Positions 47,070 through 58,959 are shown, counted from the stretch's first letter. The stretch is 64,000 bases of DNA from Cricetomys ansorgei (GCA_026225945.1 JAMJFZ010000597.1:6838001-6902000); one strand, 5' to 3'. Program-made: numbers and translations. Notes: a model not told the origin generated them from the sequence alone.

Positions 47070-47165
47070 TCTTTGTTTTTTGAGACAAGTTCTCTCTGTG
47101 TAACCCTGGCTGGACTGGAACTCACAGAGATCAGCCTGCCTCTGCCTGCGACTACAGGAGTGAAA
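47070..47165 (-). mobile_element. B1 SINE fragment
   Basis: Reverse: ttttttgagacaagttctct, gctggactggaactcacaga, truncated after the gcctctgcct block. Confidence 0.8.
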
Positions 47166-47349
47166 GGTAACTCATTTGTAGTCTCAACTACGGAGGAGGA
47201 TTGGCAATTCAAAGCTAGCATGCTCAACATGAGAGACCCTCTTTCAAAACAGCACAAAGTCATGACAATTGTCACTTAACAATTGGTCTTACCAAGATAA
47301 AATTTAGTTTTCTATTCATGAGTTATGTCTTCTTCATTAAGAAGGCCCT

Positions 47350-47460
47350 CAATAGACCCAGTGCCATGCACCTGTGATCATAGCACTCGGGAGGCCGAGG
47401 CAGGAAGACTGTGTGCCTGTACTACCATTGCAAGACTCTGTCTTAGAAACAAACTAGAAG
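47350..47460 (+). mobile_element. Old B1/Alu-like SINE
   Basis: agtgccatgcacctgtgatc, actcgggaggccgaggcagg, caagactctgtcttagaaac. Confidence 0.7.
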
Positions 47461-47799
47461 TCAAATAAACGTCTCCAGGTTGCTTTTGGTCACTGTTTAT
47501 GACAGCCACAGAGATCAAAGTAGCATACTACCTAAGCACACATGCCACACATGGGACCCTAGAATGTGAAGAAGAACATTTGTAAAAACTAAGGTCTGAA
47601 CAAACGATGGTCTTCAGTTAACGTGTCAATATTGATTCTTTGGATAAGATATTAAAAATATAAGAAGTTTGCAGTTGTGTGATGGGAGTAGGCGTACAGG
47701 AACTCAATGCCATCTGCTCAGATATTCTGTAAATCTAAAACTTTTCTAAAAATAAAAAGGTTTTTTTAGTGTTTTTTTTTTTCTTTTTTTTTTTTTTCT

Positions 47800-47950
47800 T
47801 TTTAAACTTGGTTTGGTTTTGTGGCAAGGTCCTGGAATGGAACCTGACTGGCCCGGTGCTCACTGTGTGAACTAGGCTGGCCTTCTAACTTGTAATAATA
47901 TTCCTGCTTCTGCCTCCTGTGTACTTGTATTTTACGCATGTGCACCCACC
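47800..47950 (-). mobile_element. B1 SINE (diverged)
   Basis: Reverse: T-rich tail, cacaaaccaggctggcctt-like blocks (aactaggctggccttctaac) and ttctgcctcctgtgtacttg. Confidence 0.65.
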
Positions 47951-48844
47951 TAAAAATTATTTTTAAAAAAAGATGTTACAGGCAAAAAAAGAGAAGCAAA
48001 TGAACTGTCAGCATGAAAAAATCGGTGACTTTTCTTATTTTCTATAGAGTCTTTGTACAATACTTTACATTATGTACTGCCTATGTAGTCATCATAGATA
48101 TCTTTGATGTAAATATTATTCCTATCTTAGAAGTGAGAAACTTGAACTTGAAATATTACCGAATCAAGCTTACTCCACTAGCAATGGGAAAACAGCATTC
48201 AAACCTGTGACTCTAGACTTCAGCCACAGCTCTGTCCTGATGTCTTGCAGATAATGAGGGTAAATGGAATGGAAGCAAAGAATTCTATCTAGTCCGAGGT
48301 AAGGGTCCTGTTTTGGTAGGCTATGTGGTTATAGAGAAGGTTCACCATGAGCCCTGACTTTGAAGAATGTATACTGTAGGTGGGGAGTCAAGCCAGTACA
48401 ATTTGTGTTGAATCTAGATCCTTTGGACTGAGGACAAGGGGCAGACATGGCAATTTCCTGCATAGATAACTATAGATGGTAAGCAGTTTCAAGGTCAGAC
48501 CCCTACACTTAAGTGCACTCACTGTAGATTGGAAGATTGCTTCTTCTTACCTGAGGGAGCATCCACAGATACACATCTTGGTTTCTTTCCAGATGTAAAA
48601 TAAGATGACATACACAGATGATAAAGCTGACAATCTTGTATCTAGTAAAAGACTCTAGTTTTTCAACTGTAAATATTTTCCTATTCAGTCAATAGTTCAC
48701 AATTTGGTTTTAAACTTGGATTCAAGCAAGAATGTTCATTTATCAAAATGTAATTATATAATTATAGCTGCACTCACAGAATACTCACCACTCTCTAAAA
48801 GAGCGTTTGTATGCTTGCTGATTAAAATTAACTGCTCTCCCTTT

Positions 48845-48955
48845 AGTCAGGGCCTTGTGTAGCTTGGGCTATCCTCAAACTGAGCTGGATTTGAACTTCT
48901 GATCCTCATGCCTCAGCCTCCCAAGAGCTAGGATTACTACCAGTGCCAAGAAGCT
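48845..48955 (-). mobile_element. Old B1/Alu-like SINE
   Basis: Reverse: gcttgggctatcctcaaact, catgcctcagcctcccaaga, gctaggattac. Confidence 0.65.
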
Positions 48956-49908
48956 CACACATTTTGTTATTTCAAAGAGAACAGATGAAATAATTTTACA
49001 TGAAAATGCTTTTTTACAAGAAAGAAATACAGCCTCTTAAAGAAAAATGGAAAATGCCAGGGAACTGTCCATAGGGAGGTCAGGGAACAGGGGTGGAACA
49101 CACCAGAGAAAACCTCCATGTGTCGCTTTATTCCAGCCAGGATTCACTTTAGTTGGCAGTGAGCTTCCTGTATGTCACATTGTTAGAATTATTCACAAGA
49201 TAAATTACTTATTGGCCATCTGGAAGAACCAAGTCCACTTCTACAAGATTTTAGAATGATACTAACATGTACTGAAAATTCTATTTACTACTGTGGAACC
49301 CATGGGTTCCTAGATTTAGAAGCACTTTCAAGGTTGTTTTTTTGAGATTCTTGTTTCCACTCAGCTAGAAATTTACAGCTCAATATTCTGAAGAAAAACA
49401 TATCAAGTTAAATTTTCACAGTATTAAAAAGTAGTTTACATTTACCACTGTACAATTTTACATAAACCAGACCTCTTAGAGTCAAGCTTCTCTCTTGGCC
49501 ACTTGGCAAATTCTTGATCATGTCTATGATCCAGTCCAACTAGAATCTTCTTTTAGGCCAATGATGGAACTTAAGTCCAAGGCTCTCTACACCAAGACTA
49601 GCAGCAGCAGTGGTGTGAGCAGCCAGACCCTGGAGGACAAACTGTGTGTGCTGCAGAACCAGAGCCAGAGAAGTGACCCAAGTCCATTGGAGGAGCCCAG
49701 AAGATCATGAGTGAATTCAGGTAATTGGACATTGATAATATTTTTCTGCTGTCCAAAGACATTGCGAAAAGTTTGATAGACATTTGGTATCATTTGGTTA
49801 TGTGCATTAGCAACTCTCCTGATCGTTCCTCTTATAAATTGTTTTGGTGGTAGTGTTAAATTGTATTGTAGAGATAAAGCAATTTTTTAATATATATAAA
49901 AGGGGAAA

Positions 49909-50247
49909 AGTTGTGGAAATTTATTTTTAGTTGTGTTTAAAATAATTATTTTTGTGCACTGTTGGAAAAAGAGATGCATAGACCTTGGCATTTTGTATTG
50001 TCTATAGGTGTTGGATTTATGTGGGGGATGTTTGATTGCTTATGATCTGCATGTGTTATCAATAGAATACCTGAGGAGTTCTGTATGAATAAAAACACCT
50101 GAGCTCAGATGCTGGAGGTTACACTGGCAGGATGGTGCTTGCCATGATAGTGGTTCCCTCTGCTGAGGTCTGGCAGGGTTTACATCTATGAAAAAAATGC
50201 CTCTGTAGCATCCTTCCTGAGCTCACACAGTGCCTAACTGCTAGAGG
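49909..50247 (+). mobile_element. LTR family X, copy C
   Basis: Starts (A)GTTGTGGAAATTTATTTTTA, contains gcattttgtattgtctatag, ttgattgcttatgatctgca, AATAAAAACACC and a short internal insertion (tgttatcaatagaatac). The right end is decayed and I see no clear target duplication. Confidence 0.82.
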
Positions 50248-50639
50248 GAGTTAGTGAGGCCCAGAGATTATCTTTTCACGGAAGCACAACAATGTCCAAA
50301 ATGGTTTTGAGAGCTCTGGCCATGTATATTCATATCTGAATTCTTTTATTTGCCATGAGCCCTCTTATATAGACTCTAAAATATCTGAAATGCAAGAAAG
50401 TAGCCAAATATATAAGTGGTTGGATCGTATGAACATAAAGAACAATATTTTGTTTCTTTGAACCAAGTACTATGTAGATATCTTTTGGTTCATCCATCTC
50501 AAATTCCATTCTGTTTCCAATTGCCTTCATTTTCTGCTCATCTCCACTCTAAGATATCAATTTCTTAGACCAATAAAAATCATTGTAGGTCTCTTCTGCT
50601 TTATCCTTATGATTTATATATAGCTCAGCAGTCAATTTT

Positions 50640-50838
50640 CACTTTTAAAAAATTATTTGACTTTTAATTGTGTGTGTGTGTATGTGTGTGTGTGTGCACA
50701 TTCTTGCTATAGTCCATTTCAGAGGACAACTTTGAAGGAGTTGATTCTTGAATGTTACCATATGGATACTGAGGATTTAACTCAGGTTGTCAGGCATAAT
50801 GACAAGCACCTTTACCCTCTGAGCCTTCTCACTGGCTA
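50640..50838 (-). mobile_element. B3-type SINE
   Basis: Reverse: (TG)n, aactcaggttgtcaggcata, caagcacctttaccctctga, gccttctcactggc. Confidence 0.8.
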
Positions 50839-50889
50839 AGTTTTTGCACTATTAACTTTAGGGGTCACATGTTAAACTAACCAATATCA

Positions 50890-51690
50890 TAGAAGCCTTT
50901 TCTGTAGATGTAGATTCACCAGATGTAGATGTAGGTTCAGGGCAAAAGGATTTTTATTCTTTGCCTAATTAAAGCAGCAGTTCTTGCCTGGAGCATACAG
51001 CCCTAGAGCATTTTGGCCTCTGTAGAATCTATTCTCAATCCTTGAACTGGAAGGCTTCAGCCTTCATACAATCTAGAATATTTAAACTGCTAGACTGGTC
51101 TTAGAAGGTTTCAGCCTTAGCTTCCAAGACCTTCTGTTGACTGAGCCACTCTGACTTGTTCCTTCTGAACTCTGACTCTTCTGGTTCAATCCACTCTTCC
51201 TGTCTGATACTTATTTCTTCTGCCAAGCTCTGCTGTGTCTCTGTGTCTCTCCCTATGAGCTCTCTTTGCTCCATCCTGCCTCTGTAACTGACTCTCCTGC
51301 AGCTGCCTCTGCAACTGCCCCTGTAACTGAGTGACTGAGCTGACCTTCTGTAACTCTAAGCTGAGAGCCCACCTTTTTCTCATGAGAGTTGGGTACATCC
51401 TTACTCTGACTCATTCTGCTAATTCTTCCTCTGATTAGTCACTTTGCTTGTCATTCACGCTGACTCATCTCAGACATCACTTCCTGTGTGACACTGACTC
51501 CTTTTGCTTCCTGTGTCTTCTTCTACATTGTTTTTCTGAATTCTGGTATTACAGATGTTTACTAACCACTGCTTTCTGAATACTGGGATTAAAGATGTAT
51601 CTACATTTCATCAGGGCCACAGAAGCCTCTGAATGTAGACCCCTGGAATATAGACCCTAGATTCCACACAGGGCTATTCCTCTACAAGTC
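50890..51690 (-). mobile_element. Copy 2 of the unidentified ~0.8-kb interspersed repeat
   Basis: Collinear with 23730-24860 but without the nested LTR. Ends tattcctctacaag on the right. An AATAAA on the minus strand lies near 50955. Confidence 0.7.
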
Positions 51691-51734
51691 TCTACTAGAG
51701 TTGATGTAAAAGTATAGTTGGATTTCTATATATC

Positions 51735-51930
51735 TATATTTTAAATTATGTGTAAGTATATTAGGAGGAGAGACTCATATGTTGGTGCAGGTGTCCATGG
51801 AGTCCAGAAGAGGGCACTGGATCCTTTGGAGCTGGAGTTCTAAGCAGTTATGAGCTTCTAAACACCAGTGCTGCAAGAGCAGTATATGCTCTTAACTGCT
51901 AACCCATCTCTCTAGCTCTGTAGGTATATT
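51735..51930 (-). mobile_element. B3-type SINE
   Basis: Reverse: agggcactggatcctttgga, gctggagttctaagcagtta, gctcttaactgctaacccat. Confidence 0.88.
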
Positions 51931-51949
51931 CTTTACCAAGGAAGTCTTT

Positions 51950-52980
51950 CCTTCTTCATAACCAAAAAGTGGATGAGGATAGTCAAGGGTCATAGAATAG
52001 TACTTCCAGGGGCAGATGGTATAGTGGAAACTGCTTCTACATACTGGAGTGAATTAGAAAAATTAGGATAACAAGGAATGGACTCTGTTTTGAAGAGTGG
52101 AATAGCATGGGAAATCATAGAGGAAGTGACAGGACAGCTGGAAAAGTAGAGTGAAACAAAAGAGGAACCTAGCCAAGAAACAGCAAATGGCACACAGCTC
52201 CAGCCATGCGGTCCTGAGGCAGGGGAGAGCAAGTACCATCTCATCTAAAGGGTAAGTTAGAGGCCATGGTGAAAAATATAACGCAGGACACGCCCACAGT
52301 TCTTGCAAGATGTACATCCACTTGGGAATTATGGTGAGAGAGCGACTCTGTAGTGGTGCGTCAACCATCACTCCCACATCTTGAGTGGCTGCACTAGCCA
52401 CCATCTTAAGGATGTATGGAATTTAAGACTGAGATGTTTTTGAAGCCCAATAACAAAGGAAAATCACAAGTCAAGGAGTCTGGTGAAACCTACCACAGTC
52501 CTGGAAACTGATTTCTTAGTTACTGAATGCAAGACTGAAGAGGTTGAAATGCCACAGAGATATATCAAAAGGATACTTCTAAAAATTATCAGTGTCTTCA
52601 AAGATGAAACTAACAGATGAATGAAGTAAGGAAATCAATTCAGGATGTAGGTAAGGAAGTCAGCAAGATAGAAAAAGTGATCAGTACAGAGGAGAAATAC
52701 AGCAAAGAACCCAAATTGTAAGAGGAAATCAAATAGAAGTGTTGGAAATGAAATACTCAGTCAAATTTTTAAAATGACTGGAAAACATCAACAATGGACT
52801 AGTTTAAGCAGAAGGAAATATCACAGATGGAAGGCAAGTTTGATGAAACACTACTTTCAGGCATCGATTTAAAAACAAACAAACAATAACAAAAAACATG
52901 GCTACAGCATCCAAAAACTTGAGAACATAATCAAGAGACCATGAGAAATCATGGAGTAGAAGAAGCTAAGGTTAAAGAAC
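51950..52980 (+). mobile_element. L1 remnant: 5' UTR and start of ORF1
   Basis: 51960-52410 resembles an Lx-type 5' end (ccactagccaccatc-like segment, here gcactagccaccatcttaag). 52540-52970 follows the ORF1 coiled-coil coding order (gaaatactcagtcaaattt, gtcagcaagatagaaaaag) with many stops. Not functional. Confidence 0.7.
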
Positions 52981-52986
52981 TAAAAT

Positions 52987-53200
52987 TGAGCTGGAGAGAT
53001 GGCCCAGCAGTTAAGAGCACCAAGTTCCATTTCCAGTACCCACCCACATGGCAGGACACAACTACCAAAACTCTAGTCCTGTAAGCAGCAGGGCATCCTG
53101 CAGGCCCTCAGACATCCCACAAGCACCAAGGACTCCTGCAGGCACCCAGACATCTTGCAGGCACCAGGACCTCAGTTACCCTCTCTTCTGGCATCTTGCC
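52987..53200 (+). mobile_element. B2 SINE with an internal short tandem repeat
   Basis: Head gagctggagagatggcccag and cagttaagagcac. The middle holds repeated variants of gcaggcacccagacatc (53095-53165), then tcttctggcatcttg of the B2 body. Confidence 0.7.
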
Positions 53201-53454
53201 CTCTTGGTCTCCAGGTTTCCCTCTTTCTTCTCCCCTCTCCCTTTCCCTCTTCTCACATAATCTGGTAGCTCACTCTGGTCCTGTCCACCCTGGACTCTCC
53301 CAGATGTCTCTGCCTCTGCCTAGGTTCTCTCTCATATCTAACTATGTTCTCCCTCATATATACAATAAACTCTCTCCTCCTCCACCACACCTAGGACCAG
53401 CCATGTCATTTCCTTTTTATTTCTTTTTAAACTCAGAAACCTGCATCATCTCGC

Positions 53455-53575
53455 CATGGCGGCACATGTGTCTGTTCCTGTTATTCTACATACTGACACA
53501 GGAGTATTACCTAAGCCCATGAATTTGAGACGAGCTTGGGCAATGTGACAAAAGTCCATCTCAAAAATCAACAAA
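53455..53575 (+). mobile_element. Old B1/Alu-like SINE
   Basis: catggcggcacatgtgtctg, gaatttgagacgagcttggg, ccatctcaaaaa. Confidence 0.6.
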
Positions 53576-54085
53576 CCAAAACCAAAACTTAATGAGAACC
53601 TTATTGTAAGAAGGTAGTATTAGAACCACCCTCCTGCACAATGTCTGTAGTAGCCTCCTCCACACGGACTGTCAGGCCGCCTGCTGAGACGCTGTCTGTG
53701 AGTTAACATCAACGTGGGTCCTGTTCCCCAACCACTTCTGACCCCAGCCTGGGAATCCGCCTCACTGCATTGTCTGTGAAACATTCCCCATCTCTGAAAG
53801 CTGTAAGAGAAGACCCCTACTCCTGCCACCCAGACTCTCCTCTCTCCAGAGACCTCTTCATGCTGTCCTCGGGTACCAGGGCTTAAACTCTCCTCCTCAA
53901 TGCCCTGCCGTGCTGATTTTCTTCCTGTGTTTTTCTAGTCATAACATTCATACCTTTTATAATAAACTTCGCCCCATAATCCCTCTCAGTGTCCTCTCGA
54001 ATCCCACTCTCCAAAACCTGACACCCATTCCACTCATTGTCTCTGCCCATCTCCCCAATTCTATTCTCTGAGCCATAGTCCAGTC

Positions 54086-54177
54086 TGTGTATGTGTGTGT
54101 GTGTGTGTGTTTATATTTGTTTATATATATATTTATATATATATTTATACACACACACACACACATATATATATATG
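54086..54177. repeat. (TG)n-(TATATTTA)n-(CA)n-(TA)n compound microsatellite
   Basis: Alternating purine-pyrimidine tract with partial dyad symmetry (TG arm on the left, CA arm on the right). Confidence 0.95.
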
Positions 54178-54657
54178 GATTTCCCTACTGTGGACAAATT
54201 TGTAGTCATTAGCAATTACCTCTTTTCACTTAATGTATTTTAAAATTAAAGGAAAAATTAGCACCTCATTTTGTTTTATTACTAAATAATATTTCATTAT
54301 ATGAATATGCTACATTTTATTCATTCATCTATGCATTGAACATTGAGTTGTTTCCAGTTTTTCATTATTAATTAAACTGATGTGAACATAAATGCAAGGA
54401 TCTTTGCAAGCAGCTAGATTTGGGGTGTGGGGTAGGCAGGGAAAGCAGGGGTCTTCAGAGAAAGAGTGAGAATGTTCAGAATGTCGGTCTCCTGGCTAGG
54501 TTATTGACAGGTCCAGTTGGATTAATTCTTAGGGACAGAAACAATAATATGCAGTGTTTGAGGCTGCTTGGACTGTCATGTCTCCACACAGGGACCTGAG
54601 ATAAAAAGCAGATTCCGTTCTCCTGACCAGGAAGGAGAAGAAATTTTCTCTTAGTGG

Positions 54658-54977
54658 TGTAGTCGAACGCTGCTGCTGGGGGTGCTAACCAAACAAGGCA
54701 AGGAGCAGGCATATTTCACAATTGCAAACCCCGCCAGACCTCGGCAGAGGGAACCACTGTCACAAGGGCTACACTGGACAGTGGAATGGTGAGCATCTGG
54801 GCTCAGGTTTTTTATTGATTCAGAACTCCTCAGGTGATGATCAAAAGCAATCAAACATCCCCCAAATTAATCCAACACCTGCAAACAATACAAAATGCCA
54901 AGGCCTGTGCATCCCTTTTTCCAACAGTGCACAAAAACAATTATTTTAAGCACAACTAAAAATAAACTTCCATAACA
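54658..54977 (-). mobile_element. LTR family X, copy D (solo LTR, 320 bp)
   Basis: The minus strand starts TGTTATGGAAGTTTATTTTT and ends CAGCAGCGTTCGACTACA. A perfect 6-bp duplication TAGTGG flanks it (54652-54657 and 54978-54983). The 6-bp length points to class II (ERVK-like) integration. Confidence 0.93.
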
Positions 54978-55154
54978 TAGTGGGCCTCAAAAAAAATCCC
55001 TGAAAATGCTACCTTTTCACATAGTATTTTAGATTTTAAGAAGCAACCAAGCTAATTCTTCCCTTTTTAGTTTTACCAGGGAAACAGGAAGTAGAGTCCA
55101 AAACTAATTATGAAGAAGGGGTCTGGTTACATTTTGAGCCTTTAAGCTCATTTC

Positions 55155-55342
55155 TAGAATTTAAATTATATTTATTTAGTGTGTGTGTGCATTCCCATAC
55201 CATGGTGCACATGTGGATATCAGAGGACTTGAGACAGTCAGTTCTCTTCTCCCACCATGTAGGTCTTGGGAAGCAAGCTCAGATCATGAGATTTGGCAGT
55301 AAGTGCCCTTATCTTCTGAGCCACCTCAGTGGCCCCCTAAGA
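55155..55342 (-). mobile_element. B3-type SINE
   Basis: Reverse: (GT)n, catgtggatatcagaggact, cttatcttctgagccacctc. Confidence 0.88.
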
Positions 55343-56477
55343 ATTCTTTCAAAAGACACATTGGCAAAGAACAAACTGGCTCATGTATATCATAGCATAT
55401 TTTTACTAATATTCAGTGTTATTTATAATGATGCCAAGATGTATATTAGTAAAACATCGGCTGGTTAGATCTTAAGACATTAGGTAGCATTAACAGGAAA
55501 CAAGGAAGATTCTTTACCTGCCAATATCAAGGGAAGCCTACAATATACTGTCAAGTGAAAGAAACAAGGCACAGAACATTATAACATAAATTTTGCGTGT
55601 GAAAGCAGGCTAAAAAAGAATGTACATGCATATTTTCTAAATTTTCTTATATGCTCTAAGACATAAGGATAAGTCAGGCTTTCAAAAAAATTCCGAAAGG
55701 TTAGTTACTAAGGATAGGGAAGAAGGGGGTGGAAAGAATAAGGACAGAATCTGAAATTCTCTGAATATATGTTGTTACAATGGCATCATACTTATGTAAG
55801 ACAAAACCTGTATTTTTTTTCAGAGTTGCACAATAAAGTACACAGGCATAAATTGCCAGAGGTATAGATTTATTTTAAAATATTTAAGTATGTTCCGGAG
55901 TACGCAGGATAGTTTGATGTAAGCATGACAGAATTCTGATATATATTGCATATGTGTGGTATGTACGTTGGGTTTAGTATACTACTCTCTCTACTTTTAC
56001 ATATATTGAGAATTTTAATACTAAATTGAAAATAAGCCATCTGTGAGATGACTTTTTCAATGCTAATTTAAAGCCTTTTGACAAGTTATATCCTCATGAA
56101 GCTCAAGTTCTGTGTATCGAACTGAATGAAAAACGTTTTAGCAAAAAGTCAAGATGGTTGTGAGCACCCGGAGAGGGATGTGATAATTCTGTAAAAGAAC
56201 CAGCTCAGACACGAAAAAAGGAAGGAAGGGAAGGTTCAGCCAGAGCAGTTGACAGCACATAACCGGGGATGTGTGGAAACAGGAAACAAGCTCCAAAAAT
56301 AGAAAAATTCTACGAAATTTTTAGTAAGAAATACCAAGACCAGAGAGAAGAGACCAGTAGCCATCCTGAGATGGCTCCCGGAATAAGAAAGCCAAGGAAC
56401 TCAGACTGTTGTCAAGACTGTGACATTAGTATATAAGTACCTCCATCTTAACATTTTTTTTTTTAAACGAAAAGAAA

Positions 56478-56600
56478 GTTAGATACAGTGGAACACACCT
56501 GTGATCCAGCCCTTGGGAGGCTGGGACAGAGGTATTGTGAGGTGGAGGCCAGCCTGGGCTACCTAGTGAAACCTTATGAACCAAAAACCAAAAACCAAAA
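56478..56600 (+). mobile_element. Old B1/Alu-like SINE
   Basis: tggaacacacctgtgatcca, cttgggaggctgggacagag, ggccagcctgggctacctag. Confidence 0.7.
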
Positions 56601-56669
56601 CCCTCAAATGACTCGGTTTTCCCAGTCCCCCTCCGCCAGCCCCACTCTTTCAGCTTCTGTCAGCATGCC

Positions 56670-56839
56670 ATGCCTATCAGTTTTCTAGGGCTGCCGTAAT
56701 GAAGTGCCGCAAACTTTGTGGCTTTATCTTATTACAGGCATGGAGGCTGGAAGTGAGAAATCAAGGTGTCAGCAAGGCCACGGTCCTTTGGAGGGCTAAC
56801 GGGAAGAATATTTCCTTGGCAGATGCTAGCTTCCAGTGG
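56670..56839 (+). mobile_element. Ancestral mammalian repeat fragment
   Basis: tatcagttttctagggctgc, gccgtaatgaagtgccgcaa, ggaggctggaagtgagaaat and tcaaggtgtcagcaaggcca match a mammal-wide repeat end that I recognise but cannot name. Confidence 0.55.
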
Positions 56840-57952
56840 TGCTGGGGTCCAGCCTCCACAAACAAGGTCTGGGGACACCCAAAGGAAGGTCGAAGGACCC
56901 CTGTCGGAAAGGAAATCAGACACTTAGAGAAACTGGCACTCAGCGCCGAGGAGTTCAGCTTAGTACTGGCTCCTCTGGCCAGAATCACTCCAGACTTTTA
57001 TTTATTAAAAGTACATTGCAAATCCAACAGTTTATCAAGGTCAAGCACATTCAAAGTTTCATAGAACTCCCATAGTTAACATTCTCATGACTGCTTGGCA
57101 CACTAAGTAGGAAAGACCTTCACAGCTGCAGCTGCAGGGTTAACACAATGGTTCATTAAGGTTTGCTGGGTATCGTGCTAGACAGATTTGTAGTTACAAG
57201 ATATCTCAGACAGACGGGTAAAAGGGTACAGAGACGCCACAAAGAAGTTTACAGGTCTTAAGCTTCCTCTCTGTTTACACTTTATTTACCCAAATTGCGG
57301 TTACAACTTCCTTTTAACAGCACCTATTCTCTTATCTTTTGATTATTTGGAGGGCTCTCGATAGCTTCAAGGTAGTATAGCAATTCAGGAAGTTTCGCTC
57401 TTAAACAGACTTTGACGCTTAGAGAAAGTACACATCTATCCTAGGTTTATATTTTATTATAGCTTTAGACAGGCTTACTATTTCTTCATTAACAAAGGGC
57501 AGGCATTCTCAGCGGTGATTATCTGTGTGTTCTTGTCTTTCCAGACGTGCTCGCTTTCTTATCCAGGCTCTTTGACCCTTATCTTTTACTGGGGAATCGG
57601 TGTCTATTCAGCCAACTGATGTGACTCCAGTAGACATGAGATAGCTCTCACCTATGCCAGGACTTGAAGGTCAGTAAGATCATTATAATTATTTTTACTG
57701 TTTAAATCATCATGTCTCTGTTTACTTAATGTGTCCCTTCCCCAGTTAGTAAGAGATAATTTAAGGATTAATATTAATTTTACTAATAAGCAATGTAGAC
57801 AGACACCAATATCGATGTGACTTTCCAGCATCTACACAGTAAAAAAGGGAATGGAGAAGGAAAGCTGATGGGCCATGACCTTCTGGCATTTCAGTAACTG
57901 GAACCTTGTCTAACGGTTGCTTACTCTGCCATAATTGGTATGGGCTGTAGCA
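56840..57952 (-). mobile_element. Solo LTR, class II ERV-like, 1,113 bp
   Basis: The minus strand starts TGCTACAGCCCATACC and ends GGCTGGACCCCAGCA (TG...CA). A perfect 6-bp duplication CAGTGG lies on both sides (56834-56839 and 57953-57958). AATAAATAAAAG on the minus strand near 57000 is the likely poly(A) signal. The length is unusual for a rodent ERV LTR and approaches that of MMTV-type LTRs. It holds no open frame of note in the sense direction, and no internal viral sequence remains. Confidence 0.85.
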
Positions 57953-58024
57953 CAGTGGTTACAAGTAATCCCTAATGATATTGACATCACACCCATCTCT
58001 ACCTCTAGTGTCATGCATGTTTGT

Positions 58025-58618
58025 CTCCTCCTCCTGCTCCTCCTCCTGCTCCTCCTGCTCCTCCTGCTCCTCCTGCTCCTGCTCCTGCTCCTCCTGCTCC
58101 TCCTCCTGCTCCTCCTGCTCCTCCTCCTGCTCCTCCTGCTCCTCCTGCTCCTCCTCCTGCTCCTCCTCCTGCTCCTCCTGCTCCTGCTCCTCCTCCTCCT
58201 GTCCTCCTCCTGCTCCTCCTGCTCCTCCTGCTCCTGCTCCTCCTCCTGCTCCTCCTGCTCCTCCTGCTCCTCCTCCTGCTCCTCCTCCTCTGCTCCTGCT
58301 CCTGCTCCTCCTCCTGCTCCTCCTGCTCCTCCTGCTCCTGCTCCTCCTGCTCCTGCTCCTCCTCCTGCTCCTCCTGCTCCTCCTCCTGCTCCTCCTCCTC
58401 CTGCTCCTACTCCTGCTCCTCCTGCTCCTCCTGCTCCTCCTCCTCCTCCTGCTTCTGCTCCTCCTCCTGCTGCTGCTGCTGCTGCTGCCTCCTCCTCCTC
58501 TCCTCCTCCTCCTCCTCCTTCTCCTCCTTCTTCTTCTTCTCCTCTTCTTCTTCTTCTTCTTCTTCTTCTTCTTCTTCTTCTTCTTCTTCTTCTTCTCTCT
58601 CTTCTCTCTCTTCCCCCC
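58025..58618. repeat. Composite trinucleotide tract, ~590 bp: (CTC/CTG)n then (CTG)n, (CTC)n, (CTT)n
   Basis: The left 440 bp is a mosaic of CTCCTG and CTCCTGCTC units, followed by about seven pure CTG (58467-58488), CTC, then CTT units up to the adjacent B1. Because the period is three, five or more frames stay open for over 200 codons on both strands. These are low-complexity artefacts, not genes. Confidence 0.97.
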
Positions 58619-58629
58619 TATCTCTTTCT

Positions 58630-58785
58630 TTTCTTTTCTTTTTTTCAAGACAGGTTTTCTCTGTTGTAACTCTGGATGTCTTGGAATTCACTCTGTAGAC
58701 CAGGCTGGTCTTGAACTCACAGCGATCCACCTGCCTCTGCCTCCCAAGTGCTGGGATTAAAGGTGTGCACTACCACTTCCTGGCT
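58630..58785 (-). mobile_element. B1 SINE
   Basis: Reverse: ttcaagacaggttttctctg, ttgtaactctggatgtcttg, gctgggattaaaggtgtgca. Its A-tail borders the trinucleotide tract. Confidence 0.97.
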
Positions 58786-58959
58786 ATTCCTCTTCTCATG
58801 ATGACCAGTCATATTAATTTGACTTCATTTTCCTAGTTCTCTTTTTTAAAATAATACTCACAGTTTCTTAGGTTAGGGATTAAGCATGACTTTCTGGAGA
58901 AAAGTATGACCCACTGCACTTTCTAATAAGACTTCTTGTATGTGAAGGGGTGTAGTAAA

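Noticed and set aside
49495..49710. Open frame of 71 codons with a Ser-rich middle
   Set aside because: It looks somewhat cDNA-like but I recognise no parent gene, and there are no splice sites, poly-A tail or conservation evidence to support it.
51990..52404. Minus-strand open frames of 84 and 113 codons
   Set aside because: They lie antisense inside an L1 5' end and show no recognisable domain.
57935..58760. Several overlapping open frames of 200-260 codons on both strands
   Set aside because: They consist of poly-Leu, Ser/Cys, Pro/Ala, Arg/Ser or Glu/Gln runs forced by a trinucleotide tract whose period is three; no start context, domain or splice structure supports translation.
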